A stretch of 32,770 nucleotides of DNA from Nymphaea colorata (lineage: Eukaryota > Streptophyta > Magnoliopsida > Nymphaeales > Nymphaeaceae), in NCBI RefSeq assembly GCF_008831285.2, contig NW_022205256.1, positions 1-32,770 of the forward strand, in the 5' to 3' direction. The translations under genes and the position numbers were made by a program. Positions within the stretch are counted from its first letter, which is position 1, and the number at the start of each line of letters is the position of its first letter. Below the pieces are notes generated by a model. It saw only the letters and a list, made by a program, of their open reading frames with translations. It did no database searches and was not told where the DNA came from. Positions 11,681 to 20,926 of this stretch are shown here, piece by piece.

Positions 11681-11985
11681 AACCAGATTGTTACCACAAC
11701 TGGAAATTCAAGGAAGGAAATCTAAATAAACAATGTTTCATATGTTCAAGATTCCCAAGTATGGAAAAAAGGTGGAAATGTTATTTATGTCACAAAGAAA
11801 TCCATAGACTTTGCTTAACCATTTTAGAACCAAATGTTGATTTACCTATATCTTTCTTAGGTGAAACTTTCAGAAGGAGACGTGACAGTGCCTCGTCAAG
11901 TAATCATAACCTTCAACTAGAAGAACTAGCTGAAATTCCAGAAGATCAACAAGAAAGAGGACTTCGTCAAGTCTTAAAACCCTGA
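11674..11985 (+). pseudogene. Endogenous caulimovirid: second Cys-rich motif region, left arm copy
   Basis: An open frame of 103 codons has the pattern Cys-X2-Cys-X11-Cys-X2-Cys-X4-His-X2-Cys (starting CFICSRF, then CYLCHKEIHRLC). Badnaviruses carry a second cysteine-rich motif of the form CX2CX11CX2CX4CX2C after the coat-protein knuckle, so position and spacing agree, with one Cys replaced by His. A short basic and serine-rich stretch (RRRRDSASSSNH) and an acidic tail follow. The frame is complete from ATG to stop only because it is a piece of a larger polyprotein; it also overlaps the preceding fragment by a few bases in another frame. Identical protein is encoded at 28610-28921 on the minus strand. 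Confidence 0.7.
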
Positions 11986-11999
11986 AACCCTCTACCACC

Positions 12000-12190
12000 A
12001 TAATGAGTGGAGAAGATTACAGGGCACATATACTTACAATAGAGAACTTGCAGTGCCTGTTCTAGAAAATCAAATAGAAACTATACCTTTGCTGAGTGCA
12101 GAAGGTATCAAAACACTTAAAACTCATGGATACATTCTGATCCACATAGCTTTAATTGTTGTAAAAATCATACCTCTGCATAGGTGAAAT
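12000..12190 (+). pseudogene. Endogenous caulimovirid: movement-protein N-terminal-like segment, left arm copy
   Basis: One plus-strand frame reads YNRELAVPVLENQIETIPLL, then SAEGIKTLKTHGY and ILIHIALIVVKIIPLHR before a TGA. The pattern of a PLLS motif, a lysine-rich helix, a GY turn and a hydrophobic strand ending in PL resembles the start of the 30K-type movement protein domain in badnavirus polyproteins. The rest of the movement protein is absent because the sequence switches, after a small hairpin, to an inverted RNase H piece. The assignment is from memory of the family pattern. The right arm copy is at 28405-28595. Confidence 0.5.
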
Positions 12191-12213
12191 ACAGGAGCAA
12201 AATGCTGCAATGC

Positions 12214-12238
12214 GGCATTATAGGTACCCTATAATGCC
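12214..12238. repeat. Short perfect inverted repeat at viral fragment junction
   Basis: Ten-base arms ggcattatag and ctataatgcc flank a five-base gtacc loop. The hairpin lies exactly between the plus-strand movement-protein-like piece and the minus-strand RNase H piece, so it marks or caused the inversion breakpoint. The right arm carries the same hairpin at 28357-28381. Confidence 0.8.
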
Positions 12239-12426
12239 ATGGAGAAAAATATTACCATAGTATCTCTGAAATTTAACAATGAAGACTTTTTTCCTGTTTC
12301 GTGTAATTGTGCATGAAACTTTACAATGGCTTCACAGTCAGTCCGAATAAAAAATTGTTTTCTGAGTATGAATAATACAAAAGCTTTTAAGGAATAATAA
12401 ATAGCTAGAAGCTCAATATCAATCAA
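12229..12426 (-). pseudogene. Endogenous caulimovirid: RNase H fragment, left arm copy
   Basis: The minus-strand frame starts IDIELLAIYYSLKAF and continues through FFIRTDCEAIVKFH, the conserved central and catalytic-aspartate region of caulimovirid RNase H (family pattern ID-E-A followed by RTDC-AI). RNase H removes viral RNA during reverse transcription. The piece lacks the first catalytic aspartate and the C-terminus, and it faces the opposite way from all neighbouring viral fragments, so the integrated DNA has been rearranged. The right arm copy is at 28169-28366. Confidence 0.75.
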
Positions 12427-12464
12427 AGACTAGAACAACTAGAAAATGACATCTCTGTAGGAGT

Positions 12465-12709
12465 TGTTGACGGATCTGGGTGTATGGGTCCGGGTCTGGA
12501 CCCGATCCAGTATGTCCTTGTTAGGGCATACTTATATCATTGTAAACCCTAATCTTAATGTTCTTAATGAAATCTTAAGAGAGAGAGAGTCTGGTCGCTA
12601 GTGGGCACCAGTTCCTCCTTGTCTGTGGTTTTGTTCCTCTTGTTGAGGGTTTTTCAATGTTACATCATGTTCATCTTATTCCTTTGTTCTTGATCTTCGT
12701 GATTCTACA
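12465..12709 (+). repeat. Copia 5' LTR, left copy
   Basis: The LTR is bounded by TG and CA and flanked on its inner side by the primer-binding site. It contains an AG dinucleotide run and the near-terminal GATTCTACA. Compared with the right arm 5' LTR I see one substitution, in the T-rich stretch, against about thirteen between the two LTRs of the right element. Confidence 0.95.
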
Positions 12710-12721
12710 TGGTATCAGAGA
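12710..12721 (+). promoter_or_regulatory. Copia primer-binding site (initiator tRNA-Met)
   Basis: TGGTATCAGAGA follows the LTR without a gap. It is the standard plant Copia primer-binding sequence, complementary to the 3' end of initiator methionine tRNA, which primes minus-strand DNA synthesis. Confidence 0.93.
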
Positions 12722-12907
12722 CGTGAAGTTCCGGCGTGGCTGATTTGAGTTCTTTGGTTCTGTTGTGGCCGTGTGAGAGGGAGTCTCGTGCCGGCACTGT
12801 TCATTGCCCATCGCCCGACGGTTCGTTGCCCGACATGGTCATCGCCTGACGCCGTTAGAGTTCTGGCGTCTCTTTCAGCGACGCTCACGACGCCGTAGGA
12901 GTCCCTC

Positions 12908-12995
12908 TACGCCATCTGAAGTCCCGGCGACAGACTTGATGCCATCTGGAGTCCCGACGACAGACTCGATGCCATCTGGAGTTCCAGCGACTCTC
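12908..12995 (+). repeat. Tandem repeats in Copia leader
   Basis: About three imperfect units of roughly 30 bases recur, each containing gccatctg-agt-cc and gcgaca or gacgaca. They lie in the untranslated leader between primer-binding site and gag. The same array is present in the right arm at about 27600-27688. It creates spurious frames rich in repeated VPATD-like residues. Confidence 0.75.
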
Positions 12996-13344
12996 TGCTT
13001 TTGCCCTGCTTGCTGTCGTTGCCAGTTGCGTCGCCTGAGAACGCTGTTGCCGTCAGCGCCACCAGCTGCGTCGCCCGCGGTTCTCTGAGTCGTTCTACAG
13101 TACTCTGTTCGGTCCCTGGTTTTTGACCAGATGCCGCTGGAGTTACGGCGTCGCCTAGTGCTGATCTCCCGTCGTCTTCCCACTTCTTCGTCTGGTGTCG
13201 CCTAGTGCTGGTCTCCCGTCGTCTTCCCAGTTCTTCGTCTGCCTGCCCAGGCCGACTCTGCCTTGCCTGCTACCGTGAGGTTTGCCGCCAGCGTATCGTT
13301 GTTGTTGTTTACTTTTGTTCTCTTTGTAGTACTGGTCTATAATT

Positions 13345-14451
13345 ATGGCAGCGTCTTCCTCGTCCACTGTCAACACTGATCACTCTGAAATTGCGGCTTA
13401 TAGAACTGAAAATGTTCCCATTCAAGTCACTACTATTCGCCTTACCAAGGAGAACTATCTCCCGTGGTCAGCCGCTATGACTATGGGGATCGCAGGCCGT
13501 GGTCGGATTGCCTATATCAATGGAAGGAAATCTGAACCGGTAGAGACAAGTGGTGAGTAGGACACTTGGTTTCTTGAGGATAATCAAGTAAAAACTTGGA
13601 TTGTCAACTCTGTTTCCGCTGATATACAACCCCTTATTCTTCGGAAGAAGACTGCTAGAGACATGTGGGTGATTTTGGAGCAAATGTATGGCCAGAAGAA
13701 AACAGTTATCCGGACTTACCAACTAATGACGACTGTCTATGGAATTCGACAAGGGAACTTATCTATTGCAGATTATTATGGGGCTTTGAAAGCAAAGTGG
13801 GAGGATCTTGACTATTATTCTGATATTAATTGGCATTGTCCTCATGATCAGACACTTTATGTTGCTAAAGAGTGGGAAAATAGGGTATTCCTCTTTTTAG
13901 TTGGTTTAAATGATGAGTTTGAAAGCGTTAGAAGCCAAATTCTGAATTCAGGAGAAGTGTCTAGTATTGAAGATGTGTATTCTCGTGTTGAAGCTGAAGA
14001 GCAGAGGAGGCTGGTTACATTTGGGGGAAAGAGAGATCTCATGTCATATAATGAGAGATCGGCTCTTGTTAGTCGGGGTCCTGGAGGCACTACTAGATCT
14101 CTTCGTAGATGTGCTCATTGTAAGAAGAATGGTCATACTATGGATTTCTGTTGGGATCTTCATCCAGAGAAAAAGAGTAACAAAGGGAAGCCTTCTTACA
14201 GGAAGCCAACTGTGCCTGAGGAGACAAAATCTAGTGGAGGAAAGATCTCTATCTCTGCTGAACAACTTCGGGAACTGAGGGCTTACTTGGGTCGGCTCGA
14301 TGTCAATCAGGTCGAGGCATCAGATGAGACAAAGGCTAACCATGCTCTTGCCATTGTAGGGGATAAAGGTAACTCTTGTGTAGGGGAATGGATTGTGGAT
14401 AGTGGTGCTACTCACCACATGACAGGTAACCCTAAATTGTTTCATGAGTAG
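13345..14451 (+). pseudogene. Copia gag-protease, left copy, with premature stop
   Basis: The frame is the same 368-codon Gag as the right element, except that the Trp codon after SGE is TAG at 13558-13560. Downstream of this, 262 residues from MWVILEQMYG are identical to the right copy. It holds a Copia-type Gag domain (NVPIQVTTIRLTKENYLPW near the N-terminus), a Cys-X2-Cys-X4-His-X4-Cys knuckle (CAHCKKNGHTMDFC), and the aspartic-protease DSGATHHM near the end. Gag would package the element RNA into particles. The stop is unique to this arm and so arose after the duplication, or reflects an allelic or sequencing difference. The frame then meets the TAG shared by both copies after FHE. Confidence 0.93.
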
Positions 14452-14728
14452 TTGTCTTCGGGACGGGAACGAGTATCTCTTGCAGATGGTTCCTCTACCT
14501 CTATGGCTGGAGAAGGGAGTCTGTCCTTGTTAGACAAATTTCATGTGCGAGGAGCATTGCATGTCCCTCAGCTTCCCTTAAATCTCTTGTCAATTAGTAA
14601 ACTTACTAAAGAGCTGTATTATAACCGTATGTACTGCCCTTTAACCAACTAGTCACTATCACATGCAATATAATGGTCATGTGTGGTAACCTATGTTACC
14701 ACATGTACACTATGCGCCTAGGTACTTG

Positions 14729-14731
<3 letters not shown>

Positions 14732-14782
<51 letters not shown>
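14732..14782. repeat. (TA)n microsatellite, left foldback arm
   Basis: Uninterrupted TA dinucleotides. The matching run in the opposite arm, 19634-19661, is about half as long, showing that the arms have diverged by slippage. Confidence 0.95.
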
Positions 14783-14786
<4 letters not shown>

Positions 14787-15110
14787 ACAGTATGTTATAC
14801 ATATGGATAAGGTTGATAATATCTAGTGGACATATGTGAACATATCAGGTGTTTTGACATATTATCAACCTTATCCCTATGTATAACATACCGTTGTTTA
14901 TATATATATTCCTTAAAGCAACGCACACACTTTCTTGGTGTATGATACAATGTTCATGATAATGTAAAGCTATATGACATGTCCCATATTATGTAATATG
15001 ATAGAAGAAACTATGTATTAGGGCATATAGTATATGTTATAACATACTACATGTAAAATGGGCGCACATGATAACATATGTCTACTATATAGGGGTTAAA
15101 TCCCTACACA

Positions 15111-15910
15111 GTATGTAACATATATGGCTTTAATATGTCAGGTTATAAGTCATATAGCTTTACATATACTATATGCCCATATTATAACACTAATGTGTAA
15201 CATTGTATACAGTGTACTATTATTATACCTTATTACCAGTATAATACCATATGTACTATTTGTATAATAACATGGGTATAATTGATGGATATCATAATGT
15301 GTACATAACCATATACCATATATTATGTATGGTACTATACTACTATGGCATGCACATCCATATAATAATACTTATGCTACAACTGTACTGTTATACTGTA
15401 CATATACCTATTATGGTATATAGGGTTATAGTCTACGGTGGTCATAACCCTATATACCATAATATGTTGTACTACATATTATATAGTGTATGTGCATACT
15501 ACAGCATTGTATTATGTATGGTACTATATAATATGTAGTACAACATATTATGGTATATAGGGTTATGACCACCGTAGACTATAACCCTATATACCATAAT
15601 AGGTATATGTACAGTATAATAGTACATACTACTATATTGCCACGCTTGTAGCATAAGTATTATCATATGGAGTGCATGCCATAGTAGTATAGTACCATAC
15701 ATAATATATGGTATATGGTTATGTACACATTATGATATCCAGCAATTATACCCATGTTATTGTACAAATAGTACATATGGTATTATACTGGTAATAAGGT
15801 ATAATAATAGTACACTGTATACAATGTTATACATTAGTGTTATAATATGGGCATAGAGTATATGTAAAGCTATATGACTTATAACCTGACATATTAAAGC
15901 CATATATGTA
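15111..15910. repeat. Central 0.8 kb hairpin of the foldback element
   Basis: The two halves pair around 15513/15514 with few mismatches; for example the six bases starting at 15251 pair with 15771-15776. AT-rich frames in it (15251-15538 plus strand, 15499-15702 minus strand) encode the same tyrosine- and isoleucine-rich string because they are mirror copies, not genes. It has strong cruciform potential. Confidence 0.9.
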
Positions 15911-16264
15911 ATACTCGAGTTTTGGGTGGGCCGGGTCGGGTCCAGGCCCGGACCCGAACCCGAACCCGCTTGCGTGAGGAGCGCATCGCGCGAGGGGCTC
16001 TTCTCTCACGTCTTCTCCCTCGACCTTACCCCTTCTCCCTCGTCCCACTGGGTTGCACACAACACAGACAAGAAGGACGCAGAAGAGATGGCAGCAGCGG
16101 ACAAGGTGAAGGGCGACGGCGGTTGTGGCGCATAGGTAAGCCACCGGTTCCCCTCTCTTCTTTCTTCTCCTCCTCCCTCTTTTGCTGTTTTCCTCTTATG
16201 ACGCCTCTCCCTCAGTCCAGTAGCCAGTAGGCGATAGGATTCAGACCCATCAAAGGTAGGCCCG

Positions 16265-16560
16265 ATTGTTCTTCGTTGAATGTCTCTCTTTCTCTCGTGC
16301 TCCTTACTCGCATCTCTCTCTCTCTGCGGTCTCTCTTACTCTCTCCGTCTGTCTCTTCACTATGTGTCATCGTTCTCTCTCCCTGCACACTCTCGCGTCT
16401 CTTTGGTCACGCCTTCATCTACATTCTCTCTCACTCTCTCTTTGCCCACGCCCTCTGCTCGAGCCCTCTCCCTCAACCAAACAGTCCCTTACGTCTTTCC
16501 TTCTCTCTTGTGCCAGACCCCTCTCTCTCACCCGAACCCTTGGTTCCCCCTCTCTCACTC
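16265..16560 (+). repeat. CT-rich low-complexity tract inside the solo LTR
   Basis: Dense CTCTCT and CCCTCTC runs produce overlapping Ser/Leu-rich frames of up to 143 codons in all three plus-strand phases, which marks them as composition artefacts. A pyrimidine-rich tract of this kind near an LTR transcription start would be unremarkable. Confidence 0.8.
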
Positions 16561-17610
16561 GTCTTCAGCCTCCCACACAGCTATTGTGGGCCACTTCTAA
16601 CGACAAACCCCTTTTTAAACCTCCTTTTTTCATCGATTTTGATTTTCATGTGGCTGTTGGATTGGATTGCAGTTGGGGACGCGTTCTTCCCTCATAACAG
16701 CGACTAGAAGGCATTGGTGGTGGCGGCATTGCATGGTTTTTGCCATTTGGGGATCGTTGAACGCTTGATGTGGCTGCCGAAAGCATCGCAACAGTTCAGA
16801 CTCTTTGATTGGGGTGAGCGAGACCTAACCGAGTCTAGATTGTTGTAAATTTTCTGTTGGAGTACGTATAATTATTGTTTGAGCATGCTAAAATTAAGAA
16901 TTGATGATTTAGAAGACATGCTAGAGATGTCGCTATTTTGGGGATGGTCTAGGACTCATGTGGAGGGACGATGATCCATATCTACAATGATCTTTTAAGC
17001 ATGGTGGGTTGATTTTCGAAGCAATTAGGAAACATGGTAGCGATTGTATTGTTGTGAAGAACGTTAGAATCGTTTTGGTGAGCTTGGGGAAATATGCTTC
17101 TATTGAGGTGCATATACGTTGTATGTTGAGAATCTTATGGTGGGGAAGACAACTCAACTAAGGAAAACAAGTGAGAATCGTACATGTGACAAGTTGAATA
17201 CAAATTTTGAGTTCTAATCGTTGGCAGCAACCTCGTGGGTTGGGTAGAGGCCCTTTTTGGAGGGTTTTGTGGGTCGACACCCATTTGAGGCGAAGACATG
17301 CCTCGATGACGGTATTTTCAGATTTGTGTCGATTGTAAGCGAAACGAGTAGAGAACTTACCATTTTGTTATGTTTGAAGGTACACCGGGCACGTCAAGTA
17401 GGCCTTGAGCAACGTGGGTCGTACTTCGAGGTGTTTAGTAGACGCGCGATAGGTATGGCGGCATTCCAGGCAAATCCCTGCCTGGGCAATTGTGTGAATG
17501 TGTGTTCTAGATCCTAGGATTGTGATGTGCTTGATGGATTGTTTTGTGAATGAATATGTGTATGCATGCAAATTGTTTGATATGCAAATTGTTTGATATA
17601 TGATATCATT

Positions 17611-18108
17611 TGTTTTGAAAGGCTATGAGAAGCATGTTTTGAAAATGTTACGCATTTGCATGTGCATGCTAGAATTGATAACTGCTTAGGACAGATGAGG
17701 TAGGGTATCGAGTCGAGTATCTCATCGACCCCAATTATGCATTAGAAAGCATCCTAGAATGATAATTGTCTAGGACAGATACGAGCCAATCACGGATCGA
17801 GACTACTCTCCGTGGTTTGGCTAAGTTTTGAAAGGTGTAATTGATATGTGTGATTGTGAATGATTTGTCATGTGACAAGTTCTGTTTTGAAAAGCTATTA
17901 GAACCTTGTTTTGAAAACTGTTACGCATTTGCATGTGCATGTTAGAATTAATAACTGCTTAGGACAGATGAGGTGGGGTATCGAGTCGAGTGTCTCCTCG
18001 ACCCTGATTGTATAGGATAGGGGGCATCATAGAATGACAATTGCATAGGACAGTCACGAGTCATCACGGATCGAGACTACTCTCCGAGATTTGACCAAGT
18101 TTTGAAAG
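17611..18108 (+). repeat. Two tandem copies of a unit of about 270 bases in the solo LTR
   Basis: Copy 1 (17611-17833) and copy 2 (17883-18108) both contain tgttttgaaa, acgcatttgcatgtgcatg, a gcttaggacagatgagg block, gtatcgagtcgag, and cacggatcgagactactctc, in the same order. Divergence between the copies is visible but modest. Internal tandem duplications are common in long plant LTRs. Confidence 0.88.
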
Positions 18109-18778
18109 ATCTGATTTATGTGTTTGATAAGATGTGAATGTTATGTTTGTTGCATATGTATTGCTGTGAGCAATAATGCAATTGATTGAAATTGGAGGGT
18201 AGTTGTACCCGTATTGTATGACAACTAGCAATGACTGTTAATGTTATGTGTAGACCTAATATGGAGGCAATTGGAGGTGTGGGTGCACTCGTGAAGTGTA
18301 CCAACCTCATGAGCTAGCCAGTCATTTTGTGAATGTGCTATTATAATGATAATAATGAAAGAATAAGAGATGAGAGGCTAGTGGGATGTGGCTATGTGTT
18401 TGGGAGACGTCCCGCTTTCGCCACTGGTCTCGCCTGTTCGGAGCGCAGGTGGTGCAAGGCCCCAGGGTACTGTTGTGTGATGTGCTTGGAGCGTTGGGCT
18501 CCCACCTTCCCAACCTGGGTGTCCTAGGGAAGGCTGAATATCTCTGCTTGGAATTCACACATCCATGGATGAGTGCACTACTGCTGCAGCGGATGAATGG
18601 ATCCATACTATTCTGGGCCACCAAGGGGGTTGTCTCTCAGCTATGGGCCGCCCGCTATGTGCACGTGCCTGTGTTTGCACCCACAGGAGCTGTCAATTCA
18701 CTAAAGCTAATGAAAATGAATGTATGTGAATGAAATGTGTGTGAACGAATGTATGTGGTCTATGTTAGGGGTTTTCTT

Positions 18779-18844
18779 GACAAATGATGTGCCTATGCCG
18801 TGACACGACATGACGAATGATGTGCCTATGCCCTGACACGACAT
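18779..18844 (+). repeat. 33-base tandem duplication
   Basis: Two consecutive 33-base units containing atgatgtgcctatgcc and tgacacgacatgac differ by two bases. They lie within the solo LTR, upstream of its end. Confidence 0.93.
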
Positions 18845-19627
18845 GACGATAGATTGTTTTTATGATTGTTCTTAGATTTGAGCCCTACCTAAGAGGGTTT
18901 GAGATTTTCCTGGCTTGTTGCCATACTGCGAATGCTAAGCCTTCAGTTGTTTCTTTTTCAGTTTTTGGCGGACCCGGAGCAGCAGGTTGATCAGATGGCT
19001 TCACTCACATCCCATTGGGGAGGTTTTGGGTCTTTGGTAGTGCCGGTGCATCATGGTTTGGTCTTTTTGATGTCTTATTTGTGTTAGGCATCAAAGTTGT
19101 GGTTTGGAGCATTTTTGTCATACACATAGATGTGACTTTGTATGAATTGAAATTGTTATATAAATGAAAGTTTGCCCCATGGTTTCAAATGATATAGCTC
19201 CATCTTTTTTTGAATTGTTGTGTAGTCGCACCTCAATGCTTTATGTAAAAAAAAATTTGTTTGAGGGTCAAAAGGTTGGGGTGTGACATTATAAGTTACA
19301 TACTGTGTAGGGGTTTAACCCCTATATAGTGGACATATGTTATCATGTGCGCCCATTTTATATGTAGTATGTTATAACATATACTATATGCCCTAATACA
19401 TAGTTTCTTCTATCATATTACATAATATGGGACATGTCATATAGCTTTACATTATAAAGAACATTGTATCATACACCAAGAAAGTGTGTGGGTTGCTTTA
19501 AGGAATATATATATAAACAACAGTATGTTATACATAGGGATAAGGTTGATAATATGTCAAAACGCCTGATGTGTTCACATATGTCCACTAGATATTATCC
19601 ACCTTATCCATATGTATAACATACTGT

Positions 19628-19633
<6 letters not shown>

Positions 19634-19661
<28 letters not shown>
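19634..19661. repeat. (TA)n microsatellite, right foldback arm
   Basis: Mirror counterpart of the run at 14732-14782, shorter in this arm. Confidence 0.9.
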
Positions 19662-19665
<4 letters not shown>

Positions 19666-19779
19666 CAAGTACCTAGGTGCATATGTACATGTGGTAACAT
19701 AGGTTAGCACACATGACCATTATATTGCATGTGATAGTGACTAGTTGGTTAAAGGGCAGTACATACAGTTATAATACAG

Positions 19780-20926
19780 TATTATATACTATTACCATCT
19801 GCAGACTATAACGTATGTTATTGTAAAAACCCTAAACCTTGTACTAGTAAGTTCTGGTTAATCTATGTATTAATATGCCTATACAGCCACAATATTATGA
19901 CATAATATGCTCTCTGACAGTATACTAAATATAATGAAGTATATTGTATATGTACATGCCTATACATAACTGTATATATACCTATACAAGGTTTAGGCCA
20001 TCATGTATACTATATCACTTGTGATATAGTGTAAGTGCACCTATGATAGTAGGCAGAGCGGTACAAATGTTGATGCAAATATTAAGTATGTACATACTTA
20101 TATATATGGTTGTACATATACCTGCTGTCTACTATCATAGGTATTTCCACTATGGCCAGCACCATATACACTATTATCCATATTGTTATAGTCCTATAAC
20201 ACTCTGTAAACATATTATATAGGGCTACTATATGTACAAGTTGGTATATAGTGCGTGTATAGTGTATAGTGTACACTCTCTGTAAACACCAATACTATAC
20301 AGTAATATAGTACTGTATAGAATGTTACTATACTATATATACACTATAAACAGTATAGGGGCGTAGTATATATAACCCTACTATATACATTATCCACAGT
20401 ATAGTTACTGGCCAAACATCTATGCTATATTACACTATAGTACATGACCGTATAGGGGTTAATATTTGAGGATACAAAAAGATTATACACGTCAAACCTA
20501 ACAGATTAAACCTAGTTAACCACTACATATATAACCAGACAATGTATAACATGTTATTTAACACTTATCAGTAGTGTTATTATAAGCCCTTAATAACTAG
20601 GTTGCCCATATGTACACAGGTGATGCTCTTTTCCACCTGTTTTTGGGTGAGCCCTCCTTCATAATAAAAATCCTCACTAATACGCCACTCCAATGTGGAC
20701 AATAACAGTCTTATGTACATATGGGCATCTGTAAACAATCAGGTACATATGTATACTATATATGATTTATGTAAATATGTTATGGCTGGATTTTGTTACG
20801 GCCGTATATAAACAACTTGGAACATACCTTCTGCACGTAATATCGGGTATAAGGTTTACACTATGTTCTTAGGCCAATAAACATTAGGTATTGTTTATCT
20901 AGTACTACATAAGCCTATGCTTTGTT
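19780..20926. other. AT-rich tract with small imperfect palindromes, no gene
   Basis: The composition matches the foldback element. There are minor inverted repeats, for example cctatgatagtaggcag near 20040 against ctgctgtctactatcatagg near 20128, and repeated tatactatat motifs at 20270-20400. This may be the decayed outer portion of the same foldback family. At 20590-20760 the minus strand has an open run containing EWRISEDFYYEGGLTQKQVE, which looks protein-like and adjoins a 25-base match to viral-region sequence of the arms, so viral DNA may begin near here. Confidence 0.45.

Larger units (their letters stand above)
7816..14616. repeat. Left arm of large inverted repeat (partner 25979-32770)
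   Basis: The reverse complement of 25979-32770 reproduces this segment base for base, with only scattered substitutions and single-base indels. Position sums fall from 40595 at the inner end to 40586 at the window edge, so net length drift is about nine bases in 6.8 kb. Translated blocks in both arms are identical or nearly so; for example 262 consecutive Gag residues agree. The inner end is sharp: identity stops after gagctg at 14616, in the middle of Copia pol, where the foldback element begins. The outer end lies beyond the right edge of the window, so 7816 is only the matching limit imposed by the window. The arm contains an exportin-7-like exon, caulimovirid fragments and the 5' two fifths of a Copia element. 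Confidence 0.97.
12465..14616 (+). mobile_element. Ty1/copia LTR retrotransposon, 5' part only, left arm copy
   Basis: The element begins with a 245-base LTR (TGTTGACGG to GATTCTACA), directly followed by a primer-binding site, a long GC-rich leader, a gag frame and the start of pol. It is cut off at 14616, in the pol sequence just downstream of the protease, at the boundary with the foldback element. No 3' LTR accompanies it, so it cannot be an independent complete insertion. It is the inverted duplicate of the 5' part of the element at 22709-28130. The five bases before it (ggagt, 12460-12464) equal the target duplication of the right element, confirming a shared insertion event. Confidence 0.95.
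15907..19288 (+). mobile_element. Putative solo LTR of a long-LTR retrotransposon (Gypsy-type suspected)
   Basis: The foldback palindrome is interrupted by 3382 bases that begin TGTAATACTCGAG and end GGGTGTGACA, the TG...CA ends typical of plant LTRs. The interior is far more GC-rich than the surrounding palindrome and has no pol motifs, primer site or second LTR. The flanks are atata before and ttata after, an imperfect five-base duplication. The expected uninterrupted palindrome can be read across the site from the opposite arm. The orientation is assigned from the TGTAA start. The length and the TGTAA-CAC-like ends resemble long-LTR chromoviruses such as Tekay, but that lineage is only suspected. 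A complete non-coding element is the alternative. Confidence 0.7.
14617..19779. mobile_element. Foldback-type palindromic element, about 1.8 kb, split by an LTR insertion
   Basis: The segment 14614-15513 is the near-complete reverse complement of 15514-15906 joined to 19289-19779. The inner part folds about a centre at 15513/15514 (coordinate sum 31027), and the outer parts pair with sum about 34393, the difference being the 3382-base insertion. Shared landmarks are gtatgtactgccctttaacc near the ends, the TA microsatellites, and the taggggttaaatccctacac block. There is essentially no unpaired loop and no believable protein, so this is a non-autonomous foldback or giant palindromic element. 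The left end is cut exactly at the large inverted-repeat junction, so the true element may extend further on the right side past 19779. No target duplication can therefore be defined. Confidence 0.85.

Noticed and set aside
12804-13183. Arg/Pro-rich frames in the Copia leader, both strands
   Set aside because: They lie in the untranslated GC-rich leader with tandem repeats, upstream of the gag start. Composition artefact.
15251-15702. Tyr/Ile-rich frames on both strands (95 and 67 codons)
   Set aside because: They are mirror copies inside the foldback hairpin, made of AT-rich palindrome sequence, so they encode the same string from both strands. No domain or conservation is visible.
15111-15910. 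Possible CRISPR-like or tandem array
   Set aside because: The repetition is inverted, not direct with spacers, and the DNA is plant nuclear.
16266-16707. Three overlapping 106-143 codon plus-strand frames
   Set aside because: They arise from the CT-rich tract in all three phases (Ser/Leu-rich composition). No motif.
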